64,000 nucleotides of DNA from Volvox africanus (Eukaryota > Chlorophyta > Chlorophyceae > Chlamydomonadales > Volvocaceae), in NCBI GenBank assembly GCA_030268105.1, contig BSDZ01000101.1, positions 1,116,001 through 1,180,000 on the forward strand, written 5' to 3'. The notes below the pieces were generated by a model that was not told the DNA's origin, did not search any database, and saw only the letters and a program-made list of their open reading frames with translations. Of the stretch, positions 1-14,499 are shown one piece after another (positions within the stretch are counted from its first letter, which is position 1; the number at the start of each line of letters is the position of its first letter). The position numbers and the translations under genes were made by a program.

Positions 1-223
1 CTCCTCCACCTGAACTTCCTCACAACCAAACTCCTTTCTCCGTCTGACGCGGGAATGCTCGCCACTGGTCGCCGAGAACAAGAAGACAAAGGTGCCCACT
101 TCCACCCCTCCTAAGCTTCCGACCCCAAGGTCCTCCACCGCACACAATTGACGTGGTGCGTAAGGTTAAGAGACTAACCTGCAACTATTGCTCTTCATTT
201 CAACCATCAGCACCGGCAGCCGG

Positions 224-293
224 CCCCTACTCACCGTCCCCTACTCACCGCCCCCTACTCACCGCCCCCTACTCACCGCCCCCTACTCACCGG
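224..293. repeat. Minisatellite, ~14-base unit (CCCCTACTCACCG-like)
   Basis: Five near-perfect direct copies of a CCCCCTACTCACCG-like unit lie in tandem. They sit downstream (minus-strand sense) of the last recognised subtilase exon, so probably in an intron of that gene. Confidence 0.85.
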
Positions 294-640
294 GAAGGTA
301 TAGGCCATCGATACCATGGTGAAGAGTTCATTTGTGTCGGGGTTCACTGGGGCGGGAGGGACATCCAGGGTCGACCGAAGCACCAGCATCCCCTTACCGC
401 CTGCCTCAACCACACGGCGAGCCTGCACATATGTGTATGTGAGTATGTGTACCCGAGGCAGGCGCCCAGAGTTGTGGTGTTAGCTGTGAGAGGGAGACGC
501 CTGTGAAGGAAACCCGCTGTGCATGTGCCGCACATAGGGTGGTCCGCGCATAGGGAACCCGCCACTGCGTTGAACACACCGGCGTTACTGGACTCCACTG
601 GCACGAAAACCCATTACATCCCCGTGGAGCCGACACGGCC

Positions 641-728
641 TCCTCCCGCCTCCCGCCTCCCGCCTCCCGCCTCCCGCCTCCCGCCTCCCGCCTCCCGCCT
701 CCCGCCTCCCGCCTCCCGCCTCCGGCCT
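641..728. repeat. Tandem repeat, 7-base unit CCTCCCG
   Basis: About twelve head-to-tail copies of CCTCCCG, giving a strongly strand-asymmetric C-rich tract. It is likely intronic in the subtilase gene. A 7-base unit has no stop in several frames, which gives spurious open frames on both strands. Confidence 0.9.
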
Positions 729-829
729 CCCTGACCATATACGGGTTGAAGGGATATGTCCGATGCACTCTCTCCCATTCTTCCCCGGCTAGGCCTGGCT
801 AGCCTGGCTAGCCTTGTTCCCTTCCACGA

Positions 830-3800
830 TACCGCAACCGACTCGCAGATCGTGCCTGGGTGAATACGTCGCACTGGGTTGGAGGGGTGACGAGCACCAC
901 AGCACCCTTGCCGCTCAGTCTCAGACGGCGAAGGCTCTTGCAAGCCCCCAGGGGGTCCGCCATCACCAGACGCAGCTGCGGCGGCGGGCAAGGAACGACC
1001 CGGGAGATAAACCCGGGGCCGCGGGGAGGGCGCCCAGGTTACACATACCCTCCAGTACATGGCCCTAGGATCGCCAGAGCGTCCTTATGGACAGAGCTCT
1101 TCGCCGATCCAAACACACATCAATTCCATCGTTCTGTATGTAACGCGGCATTGGGCACTCGGCAGCATATGGATGTACAGGAACCGCAAGGCTTGTATGT
1201 TACAAGCTGTCGAGTTCTATATCTAATTCGATGGCTGCACTTACCCTGCCACCATCTGGTATGATGTCCTTGAGGAGGGGTAGGTTGGGTTTCTCCGTTG
1301 GGTAGAACTAGACGGGGGCATAAGCGAAAGAGTGGGGCACGAGGGCGAGTAAGGGCGAGTTCGGAGTAAAGGAGTCTTATTGGGAGTCCCACTTGAGGAA
1401 CGAATAGGTGACGAATATGATAAAATGGTAAATATGATAACATGATAAACATGATATATATGGTATGTAATATACCAAATGATACATACCACATGGAGTA
1501 ATTTTCTAACCAGTCAGCACATGGATGTATGGTAGTATGTGCCGTATCGCAACCCCAAGCTGCCCACCATCATGTCCTCCGTGCGTCCATTCCGCCACAA
1601 GACACTGAGCTTGTACATGAAGTACTCGCTGCCCGCCAGAGCCGGAGACATCCGCGTACCCGCGCCCACAGTCACCACGTTCTTGGCGACACCGGGATCT
1701 CCGATGGAGGGCCGACGAAACACCTTATTTCCTGCAAGGGGGAAGCAGACCCACGGGTACCGCAGGGTATAAGGACCAAGCCATTGGGACGGCATGTCGC
1801 GATGCTGGCCCATGTGCCAGGTCATGTCGCGACGCTGGGCCGTGCGCCAGGTCATGCCATGTGCCAGGTCATGCCATTTGCCAGGTCAGGCCATGTGCCA
1901 GGTCATGCCATGTGCCGGGCCGTGTGCCAGGTCATGCCTTGCCGTGCTGTGGCATGCCGTGTGCCGTGTCGTGTCCAAGAGGCCAGGTCGATGTCGCTAC
2001 TGGCAGCCTCCTCCAATGGATGACCACTAGTGCACCACTGCGAGGACGCAAGTAAACAGAGCTGCTGCTCCTACATGAACCGACATCCAGACTTGCGGTG
2101 TAACGCGCCGAGGAGCGAGCGAGGAGAGGCCGTAAGGCACATATAGCCGTTCGTCTGTCCGTCTGGACCAACTGCATGCCTTTGCGCTCTTTGTCATGGA
2201 ATCCCCAGTAACCATCATTATGAATGCAAACCTGTCGCGCTGCGTTGTACAGAGTGTTGAGTCGTGGGAATGTTAGACGCCCCCATGCCATGCCATAAGA
2301 TTATACGGCTAGGAAAATCAATGCCGTACCCTCGTTCCCCGCCGAGTGGATTGCGATGAGGCCCGGGTTTTTCCAGAGGAACCTGTCGAAGTCTGGTTGT
2401 ACGGCGCAGACACACAGACACACAGGCAATGCGGTTTGTCGTGGGCAGGGGGTTAAGTAGTATAGTGCGGCACATGCTTCCTTGAAAACAGATCTACAGG
2501 GGGAGCAGGGTACGATAATATACATAGATGACGGGGACGTGGTGGGGAAGGGGGGAAGCAGGGCCACAAGGATGCGCAGCAGCAGCCCGTCTTCCTCGAA
2601 GTAATCCTCGCTTCATGATAATGAGACTCTGACCCCGCCGTACGCTAACCCCGACGCAGAGCCCCTGGCGTGTTTCAATATGCCAGGTTTGATTTGATAG
2701 TCGGCAGCTGCGAACTATGACTTGGCGGGTATACCTTGCCCTCCCAGCGAGGCGCCTATCCCGCCCATGTGACCACCATGCCGTGTCCCGGTGAGCGGTG
2801 AGCACATCTGAACGTCCAGAACTTCAGAGGTCCCACCTCGAGAGTAGGTAAGGTAGCTGGTTTTCGGCATGGACGCCCAGGTCCAGGAGTTGCTGATTAT
2901 GGAGGCCCCTGCTGCCTGATGTATCTAATGAAGGGAAAGGAGGGGAGGGAAGAGGGAGGTGCAAGGGGGAGGGAGAGGGGGAAGACGAATAGACGAGACC
3001 TGGTGTTGCAATTGAGAAAGACATAAAGTTAACACCATCAACAACACCCAGGGAGATAATAACTACAAACCAATTTCCTTCTTCACCCGTCAGGCCTCAT
3101 GTTTGTTTGTGTCATCCCGCAGAGAGCCTAGTTTTGCTTCGGCCTACTTGACATCCCAATACCTTTCACGGCACCGTTCGACTCACAGGCTCACAGACAC
3201 AGACTCACAGACTCACAGACTCACGGACTCACAGACACTCCCTCGCAAAAGTACTCACCGCCAGGTATCCCGCCGCCAGGTCTGTCGGCAGCACCATGGT
3301 GGCCAACGCGCTGGAGTTCTCCCTCCTAGTCTCATTGGACAGGTCAATGAAGCTGATGAGGGCCTTGGGAGCTGCCCCTGTCGCACTGTCGACAGAAGTC
3401 TCGGCGGCCTTGACGTCTTCGGTCAACATAGCCCCCGCCAGACAGCCGCTAACCTGAGTGCCGTGGCCGTCTCGGTCGAACCCGTCCCCTGTAAGCTGCT
3501 GGTCCTGTCCGTATGGTACTGCAGTCGTGAAGGGTCCGTCCCGAACCGGCGGGGACTTAATTACGTCATCCTGTTATCAAATGGTGCCGTATGATATTAC
3601 ATAATCTCGCATAATGTCGCATCACGTTACGTCACGTACTTTGTTTCAGGGCGAGAGGTCTGAGCACCTACCCGTCGGATACACCTGAGTAGTAGAATTT
3701 CACGAACTACACGTTTCTCCTACATTTTTATATACGGTCAATGACAGCTGTGGTGTCCCGTACTATATCAGGAACACCAGAAATGGGACGAAACTCCAAA

Positions 3801-6800
3801 TTTTCTAAAATGTGCAGCTCGATGAAACTGAAGACCGCAGACAACTTAATGGGGCGGGAGCAACACCCGTGCTAGTGGACTGACCCCTGCAAACCTTCTC
3901 GGTGGTGTCGCCAGAGACACGATCCGTTAAGGATGGACCCAGTACCCCAATGACGATAAAGAAGGGGGAAGAGAAGGAGTGGGGAAGAGAGGAAAGGGGG
4001 AGACAGGGAAGGGGGGAAGAGAGAAAAGGGTAGAGAGGGAGAGGGGAAGAGAGAGAAGGGGTAGAGGGAGGGGGGAAGAGAGAGAAACAGAAAGAAGGAA
4101 TCCACGACATCTGTCACACGTGGTAGGGAGCTGAAGCTGTTGATCAATCGGTCCGTTGTCTTCTCACGTCACGTCGTAGATATAAGGAGATGTAAGGACA
4201 TGAGCACCGCTAATGATCGAATCCGGTCTAACCAAATCCATTCCCAGATCCAAACCCTCAACTCAAACCATGTCGTGTAGGGCCCTCGCATCAGCCCTAC
4301 CTTTCATAATAGTGTACTGAGCAACCTTCCGGTGGCCGTTTACACGCCAGTATGGCAAACCTTGGACTCTTGGTAGGCTGCTTTCGTTCGACAGCCTGGA
4401 TGCGTAGACGCCGCGAAAGAAGGGGTCTGTGAAGTAGCAGCTCTCAATATCTAAACCTGTATCGCCCAACTGGAACAAAAGGGTACAGCACCGTGCAATG
4501 TCAACAAGACATCTAAAAGCGGGAGCAGGAACAGGAGGGGCTGTCACGACATGGTAGTGAAAATCGTATACAGTACGTGCCCTGCCTCCACGAGGTATGC
4601 CGGGGACCAAGCTATGTCTGACAGAGGAGGGTCACGATGACTGCAATTACACGCAAGGGCAAGGGCAAGGGCAAGGGCAAGGGCAAGGGCAAGGGCAAGG
4701 GCAAGGGCAAGGGCAAGGGCAAGGGCAAGAGCAAGAGCAAGGGCAAGGGCAAGGGCAAGGGCAAGGGCAAGGGCAAGGGCAAGGGCAAGGGCAAGGGCAA
4801 GGGCAAGGGCAAGGGCAAGGGCAAGGGCAAGGGCAAGGGCAAGGGCAAGGGCAAGGGCAAGGGCAAGGGCAAGGGCAAGGGCAAGAGCAAGAGCAAGGGC
4901 AAGGGCAAGGGCAAGGGCAAGGGCAAGGGCAAGGGCAAGGGCAAGGGCAAGGGCAAGGGCAAGAGCAAGAGCAAGGGCAAGGGCAAGGGCAACAACAACA
5001 ACAATAACAACAGCAAGCATGGGTTGTTCGCCCAACTCCTCGTCCAGGCCTTGCCAAACCCTCAAAGTGATAGAGGCGAATAGGACTTCAGCTAGATGAG
5101 ACGTTCGCTCGCTCTGACAAGGAACTAAAACTTACCCCTAAAACCTCTCCCTTGCCCTGCAGGCCCGCCTTCCAGTACGGCCTGTACGACGCGGACACTT
5201 CATCTTCAAACCCATCGGTATATTGCACCTCCGTGAGGTCACCTGGCGGGTGACGTCACCATCAGTACGACATCACGTGACCACGGGCGGGGACTCCCTG
5301 CGTTACGGTGAATGCCGATTGGAACCCTCACAGTGCGTTGCTGTGCGTTGGAGGCGTAGCACTGCATGGGAAACGTGGGATCTCACCCATACGGAACCCA
5401 CACGTTGCAGCCGATGGAGGAGCCGAGGGCCCTGGTGACGAGGGCCTTACGTTTGTGGTTTTGTTGCAGGCCCTGTGCAACCCAGCTGTGCGCGTCGGGC
5501 GGCGTGGTTACGCCGGTCCCCGGTCCCCAGCCCCCGGCCTCCAGCCTTCCGCCGCCCCCAGCCTTCTCCCTTCCTCCCTCAGCCTACATCCCAATCCCCA
5601 GCTTTTACCCGAACCAACGGCTGGGCCCTTCTCAACCTTCCGGAAATTCCAAGTCACCGCCTCCAAAGGCAATGCCCTCCCTCACGCACGGTAGCTAACG
5701 CCAGCATCGTCTTGCATGTTGCCGGGACTAGATAAGGGGCCCCGTCTAAACCCCCGGCCCCTTTGACCAGCGACATCTGCGCTCGCTGCCCTGCCCAGCC
5801 ACCTCCATGGTCTCCGAACAGAACAAAGCTGCCAGCCAAGCAAGCCACGTCCCCGTTTCCCCGCAGCCCCACCTGAAAATGGGATGCGGCCCAGAGAATA
5901 CGGCCGGACCCCACCAATCCTAGATTGCCAGCCCGCACCAAATAACTCAAACACTCAGTCAAGGCTTGGAATATCGTTCGTCAACGCGGTTGGCGGCATC
6001 AGCGTCTTCCTGGTCGATCGTCTGTGTCCCTTCCGTCCATGAATCAGTGCATTCCTTTCTTTTGAAACGGCAAGTAATAAGCAACTACCGTCGTAGTTTT
6101 GCCAACACAAGAACACAAACGCAAGCACAGCCAAGAACAATCAACTATGCATACCAGAAGAATGGTTAATTACGTTGATTGCATTTGCCATTCACGAGGC
6201 CCACAAGCACTTGATAACGCCTACATACGTCCACGATACCCACCTGTCTGTATGAGGATGCTGGAGAGACCGTTGTTGGACTGCACATTAAGCAACGGCG
6301 TCAAGAACTTCACTTCGGGAAGCCCCGCCAAGAAGATCAGCCCCGCCGCCAGGTCCTGCAGAGGAAAGCCATCCGAGCAGGCAGACCAACAACACTGACT
6401 GGCAGGAAGACAACCAGATGCAGGCGTCCAGTCAAGATCATGGAAACATTCCTGGTCAGGGTCTTCATAGGGGTTTTAGGGTTTGAGGTTTTAGGGTTTA
6501 GGGTTTACGACTTAACGAAGCTGACGAAGCTGACGAAGCTGACAAACTGGGCTTGTGCATTGGAAAAGATGACAACAAGAAGACACAACTGAGTTTTGAG
6601 TGACGAAGGAATGGTCCTCTCTCTTTCTCAGGGAGCTACGTAACCTGAGCACTACGTATGCGGTGTTCCTGACGATGCTATCTAGACACCTGCACCCCGC
6701 TGCGGGTTTCGCATGCTTGAGCTCTGACCTCTTTGCAGAAGAAGATTGACAATCGCCGCACATCGTCCACAGTCTCCTTGAGGGGGGCCACTACTACCGG

Positions 6801-7339
6801 CTGGCAGTTAGCCTTTCGTCGGCTACTGCCGCCCTGTAAGGGCGGTGTATTCGCTACTGCCGCCGCCAGCTTACGCGGCCACTCCTGCTCTGCCTCCTGT
6901 AACGCCTCAGCTGCGATTCCCGGCTGCAGCTCCACGAGCACCCCGTACTGGGGTGATGAGGTTTCTGACTCTGAAAGCACCCGAACACTGCCCAGCAGCC
7001 TACTGACCGCCTGCTCCAAATCCAGCCGTTGTGCTGGGTCCGGTGCAGCAGTATTGCCCGGGTCGCTGCTGCTGCTGCTGCTGCTGCTGCTAGCCGCAAT
7101 CAACGTCTGCAACTCCGCCGCAATCTTCAGGTTCGGGTCACATTCGGCCTGTAAGGATTGGTTGGGAGTTTGGGGGGCAAACGGTTTCTGAACAACCTGG
7201 GAGATCTGGGACCAGAGTGTCCATGTGGTCCCTCCCCTTTTTATACCTCATACCTAGCATTCAGGATCCGCGCAGATTTACGTTCGCACCCACAGACACA
7301 GACACAGACACAGACAGACACAGACACAGACACAGACAC

Positions 7340-7402
<63 letters not shown>

Positions 7403-7701
7403 TAGATAGATAGATAGACAGATAGATAGATAGATTAATGCACACATATATAGGGATTGAATGGGCATATACAGTGTCAGACATACAGGTACACTTGTGC
7501 GTATACAAACATCTGCTGAGGCTCACCAGCTCGGCCCCGTGTTCGAAAGCCACTTGGAACGCCACATCCCTCCTGGCGGAGACCATGACGTTATTCTCAG
7601 GGATATAAGACAGAATGCTCGCTTGCCTGTCCTGTAGCCCTTTCACGATCCGCTGACCGTGCGTGGCATCCTCGTAAGATACGATGAATGCGCGCCGGAG
7701 C
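830..7701 (-). CDS. Subtilisin-like serine protease (S8 family, TagB/C-like), partial, ~10 exons
   Basis: Secreted or membrane subtilase, assembled from minus-strand exons. Exons: 7701-7527 (prodomain-like), 7148-6729 (with a poly-Ser run from a CTG/CAG tract), 6355-6244, 5242-5136, 4469-4301, 3488-3259, 2915-2837, 2392-2330, 1731-~1660, and ~1010-830. Each junction from 7148 to 1731 is GT-AG and keeps frame. Catalytic Asp lies in LGDTGLD (codon 4463-4461), His in DGHGTQVSG (3465-3463), and the oxyanion Asn in HSAGNEG (2336-2334). Other family hallmarks: PYWKAGLQGKGEVLG just before the Asp block, HRKVAQY after it, IISNSW, and DPGVAKNVVTVGAG. The last exon resembles a PA domain (ADPLGACKSL, then GKGAVVLV). 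The Ser motif (GTSMA) was not found and probably lies beyond base 1. Seen: motifs and phases. Inferred: prodomain, PA domain and the exact last two exons. The first exon is also unresolved. Confidence 0.85.
1797..1962. repeat. Imperfect minisatellite, GTGCCAGGTCATG core
   Basis: About eight to ten degenerate copies of a unit built on TGCCAGGTCATGCCAT, with unit lengths near 18-22 bases. They lie in the intron between the subtilase exons at 2392-2330 and 1731-1660. Confidence 0.75.
3179..3240. repeat. ACTCACAG tandem repeat
   Basis: A short imperfect tandem of ACTCACAG/GACACAG units. It sits just past the donor of the subtilase His exon (3259 on the minus strand), so it is intronic. Confidence 0.75.
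3955..4092. repeat. Purine-rich (GGGAAGAGAGAAA)-like tract
   Basis: A strongly purine-biased stretch of degenerate GGGAAGAGAG/AGGGG repeats on the plus strand. It lies in the intron between the Asp and His exons of the subtilase gene (4301 to 3488). Confidence 0.7.
4653..4991. repeat. (GGGCAA)n hexanucleotide array, ~56 copies
   Basis: About 340 bases of GGGCAA repeats, with three short AAGAGCAAGAGCAA interruptions near 4726, 4882 and 4960. The array ends in CAACAACAACAATAACAACAG. It contains no stop in any frame, so it creates long low-complexity open frames on both strands (GQ, KG, AL, PL and PC repeats). These are artefacts. The array lies in the subtilase intron between exons 5242-5136 and 4469-4301, whose joined phase is correct. 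Confidence 0.95.
6472..6507. repeat. Interstitial telomere-like repeat (TTTTAGGG/TTTAGGG)
   Basis: Four degenerate telomere units in one orientation, mixing the Chlamydomonas-type TTTTAGGG with the plant-type TTTAGGG and one TTTGAGG variant. It is internal, inside the subtilase intron between exons 7148-6729 and 6355-6244. Confidence 0.85.
7293..7436. repeat. Compound microsatellite (CAGACA)n(GACA)n(GATA)n
   Basis: A perfect compound microsatellite running from CAGACA through GACA to GATA units. It is placed between the first recognised subtilase exon (donor at 7527) and the next exon (7148), so it is intronic. The long open frames here are repeat artefacts. Confidence 0.95.
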
Positions 7702-10700
7702 CTGACATCACCCCACAAATGGCCCGGTGGTACTGCGCCGAAGCGGGACGTACCACTGGAGATAAATGTAGTGTCAGCAGCTGCAGCTGCGACTGTGTCA
7801 TCGACTTCTGCTTTGGATACGGGTCTGTGTGGGCAAAACCGGTGGGCGCGCAGTTACATACTGCGGTAGGCGCACGTCGTACTCAAGGCCTATTCCAAAC
7901 ATGCATCGGGCTGACGATCAATAGAATTAATATTATAATGAGGTACTTCAAATATTACAGCAAAACAGGCGCGGATGTATGCGCAAGCATTTGATTCATC
8001 AATGCATAACCGTACGCGCTGTCCGAACCCTCCCAGTCAACACCTTAGTTCGACTTGTCCAGTGGAAAATACAAGAACTTTAGCATAGGAATTCAGGGCC
8101 AGAAGCGCCCACGCCAGTGTACAAGCTGGAAACGCGAATAAAAAAATGTTCCAGGCTGCCATATTTATGCGTCTTAAGCTTCACGTGTAAAAAACATATG
8201 CAATTGTAATCAAGGCTGATTGTTGAAAGAGCACATACGTTATAACAACAAGCAACCAGTTGTACGAGTGACGTGAAGGTTTTGCGCCATAGATCCGAAA
8301 ACAGCCATATGGTTTTACTTTGTATAAAATCCCAAATAAATAGAGGTCAAATGGGAGCTTCTTAGGACAATTCAAGCAGTGATGTGATGTGTTTACGAGT
8401 ATACGGGGAAAGCTCACCGTTGGCTATTCTAACAACGGTACGGCTATATATTGGAGGGCGCGTATTCCGATCAAGTACGAATCTCACATCAAACATTGGA
8501 CTGTGCGGTGTTTGCATCGTTTGCGAACTCGTAACGTGGCCATCTGACATACGTTGCCCTGTGAGTAATTATTATAACCAAATGCGCCCCTCGATATACA
8601 TACATGAATCAGGCGTCCATCCATCAGACTAGATACGTTGAGATTAGAAACTTTATGTAGCAAGCTCTTGCACTGTCGAGAGTATTATTTGCCGGACAGT
8701 CGCACGGGCAGCATTTGTGACAGCCCTGGAGTAAAAAAGAAATGCAGGCAAGTGCGATCGCAAACGTGTAATCTCATGACGCATTTTAGCCAAGGTCGCT
8801 CGATGCTGTCTGCGAACGCCGACTTGCTCGACAATTCACGAATCAAAAGAACCCAAGAAGACCTACAGAAGCAACGTTTCCGCGAAATAGCCACGATCAT
8901 CTGGAGTGATGCCTAGGAATAAATCCTTATAACGCCGCATGTCGAATACACCCGCCGTTCCGTTAATCAGAAGCTGCTGTGAAGCTATGATTGCTGCTGA
9001 TAGGCCACCAGCCATATTGACTCAACCCGTATTGCCCTGCTTGCATTAATGGTCGTTATTCTCCTATTTCATCGTAGTCGTTAGGGTCCCATGGCCTGCA
9101 TATGCCTATGTAGATAAAAAGCATGGGTACAAAATCCTCAAAACATTTACCTCACTCCATGCCATGGCCCACCTCTCGTTAAATCCCCTGAGATACCTCG
9201 GACTGGGAACGGCTGAATAATGGGCATTAATGTTATAAGGCTACAAGGCTCAAAATGAACATGCTGTAATTCGTTGCAGTTATTTGCATATTGTAGCGAT
9301 GGTTAGTTGTCCTTCACCCCTCACATCATCGGAACACCATACGCCCGTCGATGCCAGCAATGGACGACCTTGTGCGATTTGACCGGCCCTTCTCTCAGTC
9401 CGCGTCTGATGAGATGGAATTGCGACAGCCAAGGGCAGTCTTGCAGGGATCTGAACGTCCGCGCCTTCTTTGATACATAATCTTTGGCAGATTCCTGGCG
9501 GCGGTGCTGCCCCTTGCTGCCCAGGTATGATGGCGGAACCCGAATCAGGTCATTAGTAAATGGTAATTAGTCATTGGTCATGTACGAGCGTTTCATCGCA
9601 AAGCCTTCTCTGTACGTGAAATAGAGACGAAACACATGGCAGCTGACAGGCAGTAAGCTGCGCTGTTGGGTTGTGCACCAAACCTGACTCGGCACCCTTG
9701 TATGACCCCAGAGCCTGCGGGTCACCAACGGTCGCAGCGGGCGCTGTTGAAGCCTGCGTCTACACCGTTGCGTCCACCAGGACCGCCCCTTCGCCCCTTC
9801 TTCGAGCGGCCTGGCCAGAACCCGACAGCCAGCGCTCATTACCTCTTTATCATATACACCGTCTAACACCCGTTGCAGCCAACGCTTGGCCTGAGCCTGA
9901 CCGGCTAATGACCTGTGAGGCACCCTGCACCAACCCCAAGGGGATGGCCATTTAATTCTACTCTCTCCGCACCCAACTAACAAATTGAAAACCTCTTACG
10001 GGCGGTAGGTGTAACCACAGCCAGTTCGCATCCAGTGCCCGTGCTTCACAACTCCCCACGCTTTTCCACGTCCAGATGAAGATGGCATCTGCAACGTCAC
10101 CCACTAACATCTAAACGCCCTAATAAGCGCCTTTCCAGACCTTAAGAGCAGGCAGGCAGTATGCCCCTTCCCCTGACGAGGTTGACATACGAAGGCCTCC
10201 CTCGTAGATGCCCAGGGCGCACTATGAAACACGACACCATATTTCAACGTGTCGAAGACTATATGCCTATAATGACGCAGCGACAAAAACGGTCACGCGG
10301 GCAGGTTCTCGCCCAGCTAGATGCAATAAAGAAAGGGGGAAGAGGGGTACTCAGTGCGTTTACCGCATCACTACCTACGTAACAGTGCTACGCGAAGGCC
10401 CCCCCACTTACTGTAGGTACATGTCATGCAGCAATACAGGTACAAACAACCGTGCGCGGGCAACTATGAGTGCACAAGCGCTGCGGCCTACACACAGCAC
10501 TGTGCGCGTGTGTGAACGAACAAGCGCATACACGCGTGCACATGGGCAGGCTAAGATACAAATGTCTTCACATGTTGGGGCAGCCTGACAAGTGGCCAAG
10601 TCCAAGGGACATCGACTTCGACTCGCAACATCAACAGCACATATACCCGCTCCACTTCAGCGACAGTCCATGCTTAGATATGTGTCGCTCACAGACATGC

Positions 10701-10770
10701 ATTGCTCCAGGGACGACAAGACCCCGCTGCAGAGGCCGCCCACGATACAAACACACACACACACACACAC

Positions 10771-10819
<49 letters not shown>

Positions 10820-11036
10820 GCACGAATGCAATGAACACGGCCACCACAGCTGTTGCCGCAACACTGCCATGTCCGCAAGAGGAGCACTATCGGCAGGGAC
10901 AGGGACAGGGACAGCATCGCGAGAACTCCGCCGTCCGAAAAGAGGATGTGAACGCGCTCTCCGAAACCGGAACCGACACATGTCGATTGCACTTATGGCT
11001 CTCAACCTCAGTTCTGTAGTAAACACGCCACCTTCG
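7702..11036. other. Gene-poor stretch with no recognised gene
   Basis: No open frame here could be matched to a family. Between about 8 and 9.5 kb the DNA is more A+T-rich, with short frames only. A minus-strand frame at about 9900-9650 (AKRWLQRVLDGVYDKEVM) reads like protein, but has no clear splice partners. It could be a 3' exon of the SBP-like gene at 11.3-14.5 kb, which still lacks an identified C-terminal membrane region. A CA/ACACAT microsatellite lies at 10751-10819. Confidence 0.4.
10751..10819. repeat. (CA)n / (ACACAT)n microsatellite
   Basis: A perfect CA run passes into about nine ACACAT units. The VCVC- and VYVY-type open frames over it are artefacts. Confidence 0.95.
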
Positions 11037-11319
11037 CTAAATTACTACGGCGTGCAAAATCCTATATTTGCATGCGCCAGCCGGTCGCAGTGGGGCGCAT
11101 GCCAGGGCTAGGGCGTTGCTGGCCAGTGCTTCAACTAACTCACGCATATAGGACACCCCTACCGGGGACTCCATCGACTTGTAAGGGCACCCCTGCATCG
11201 TCTTGCCGCTGTAATTGGATGCTGCAGTTCCCATCCAGTGCCTGCACCTCCCCTCTAACACGGCCAGAAATCCCTACCCTTGTTATAAAAGAACTAGTTC
11301 TGCAAGATGGCGGCTCCAG

Positions 11320-14466
<3,147 letters not shown>

Positions 14467-14499
14467 CTACTCGTGCCTCCGTCCGCCGGTCCTTACAGC

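Noticed and set aside
4544..5083. Long open frames of GQ, KG, AL, PL and PC repeats on both strands
   Set aside because: They are produced by the stop-free (GGGCAA)n array and lie within an intron whose flanking exons join in phase.
7158..7468. TDTDRQTDRQ and LSVCLSV-type frames
   Set aside because: Artefact of the GACA/GATA microsatellite between two subtilase exons.
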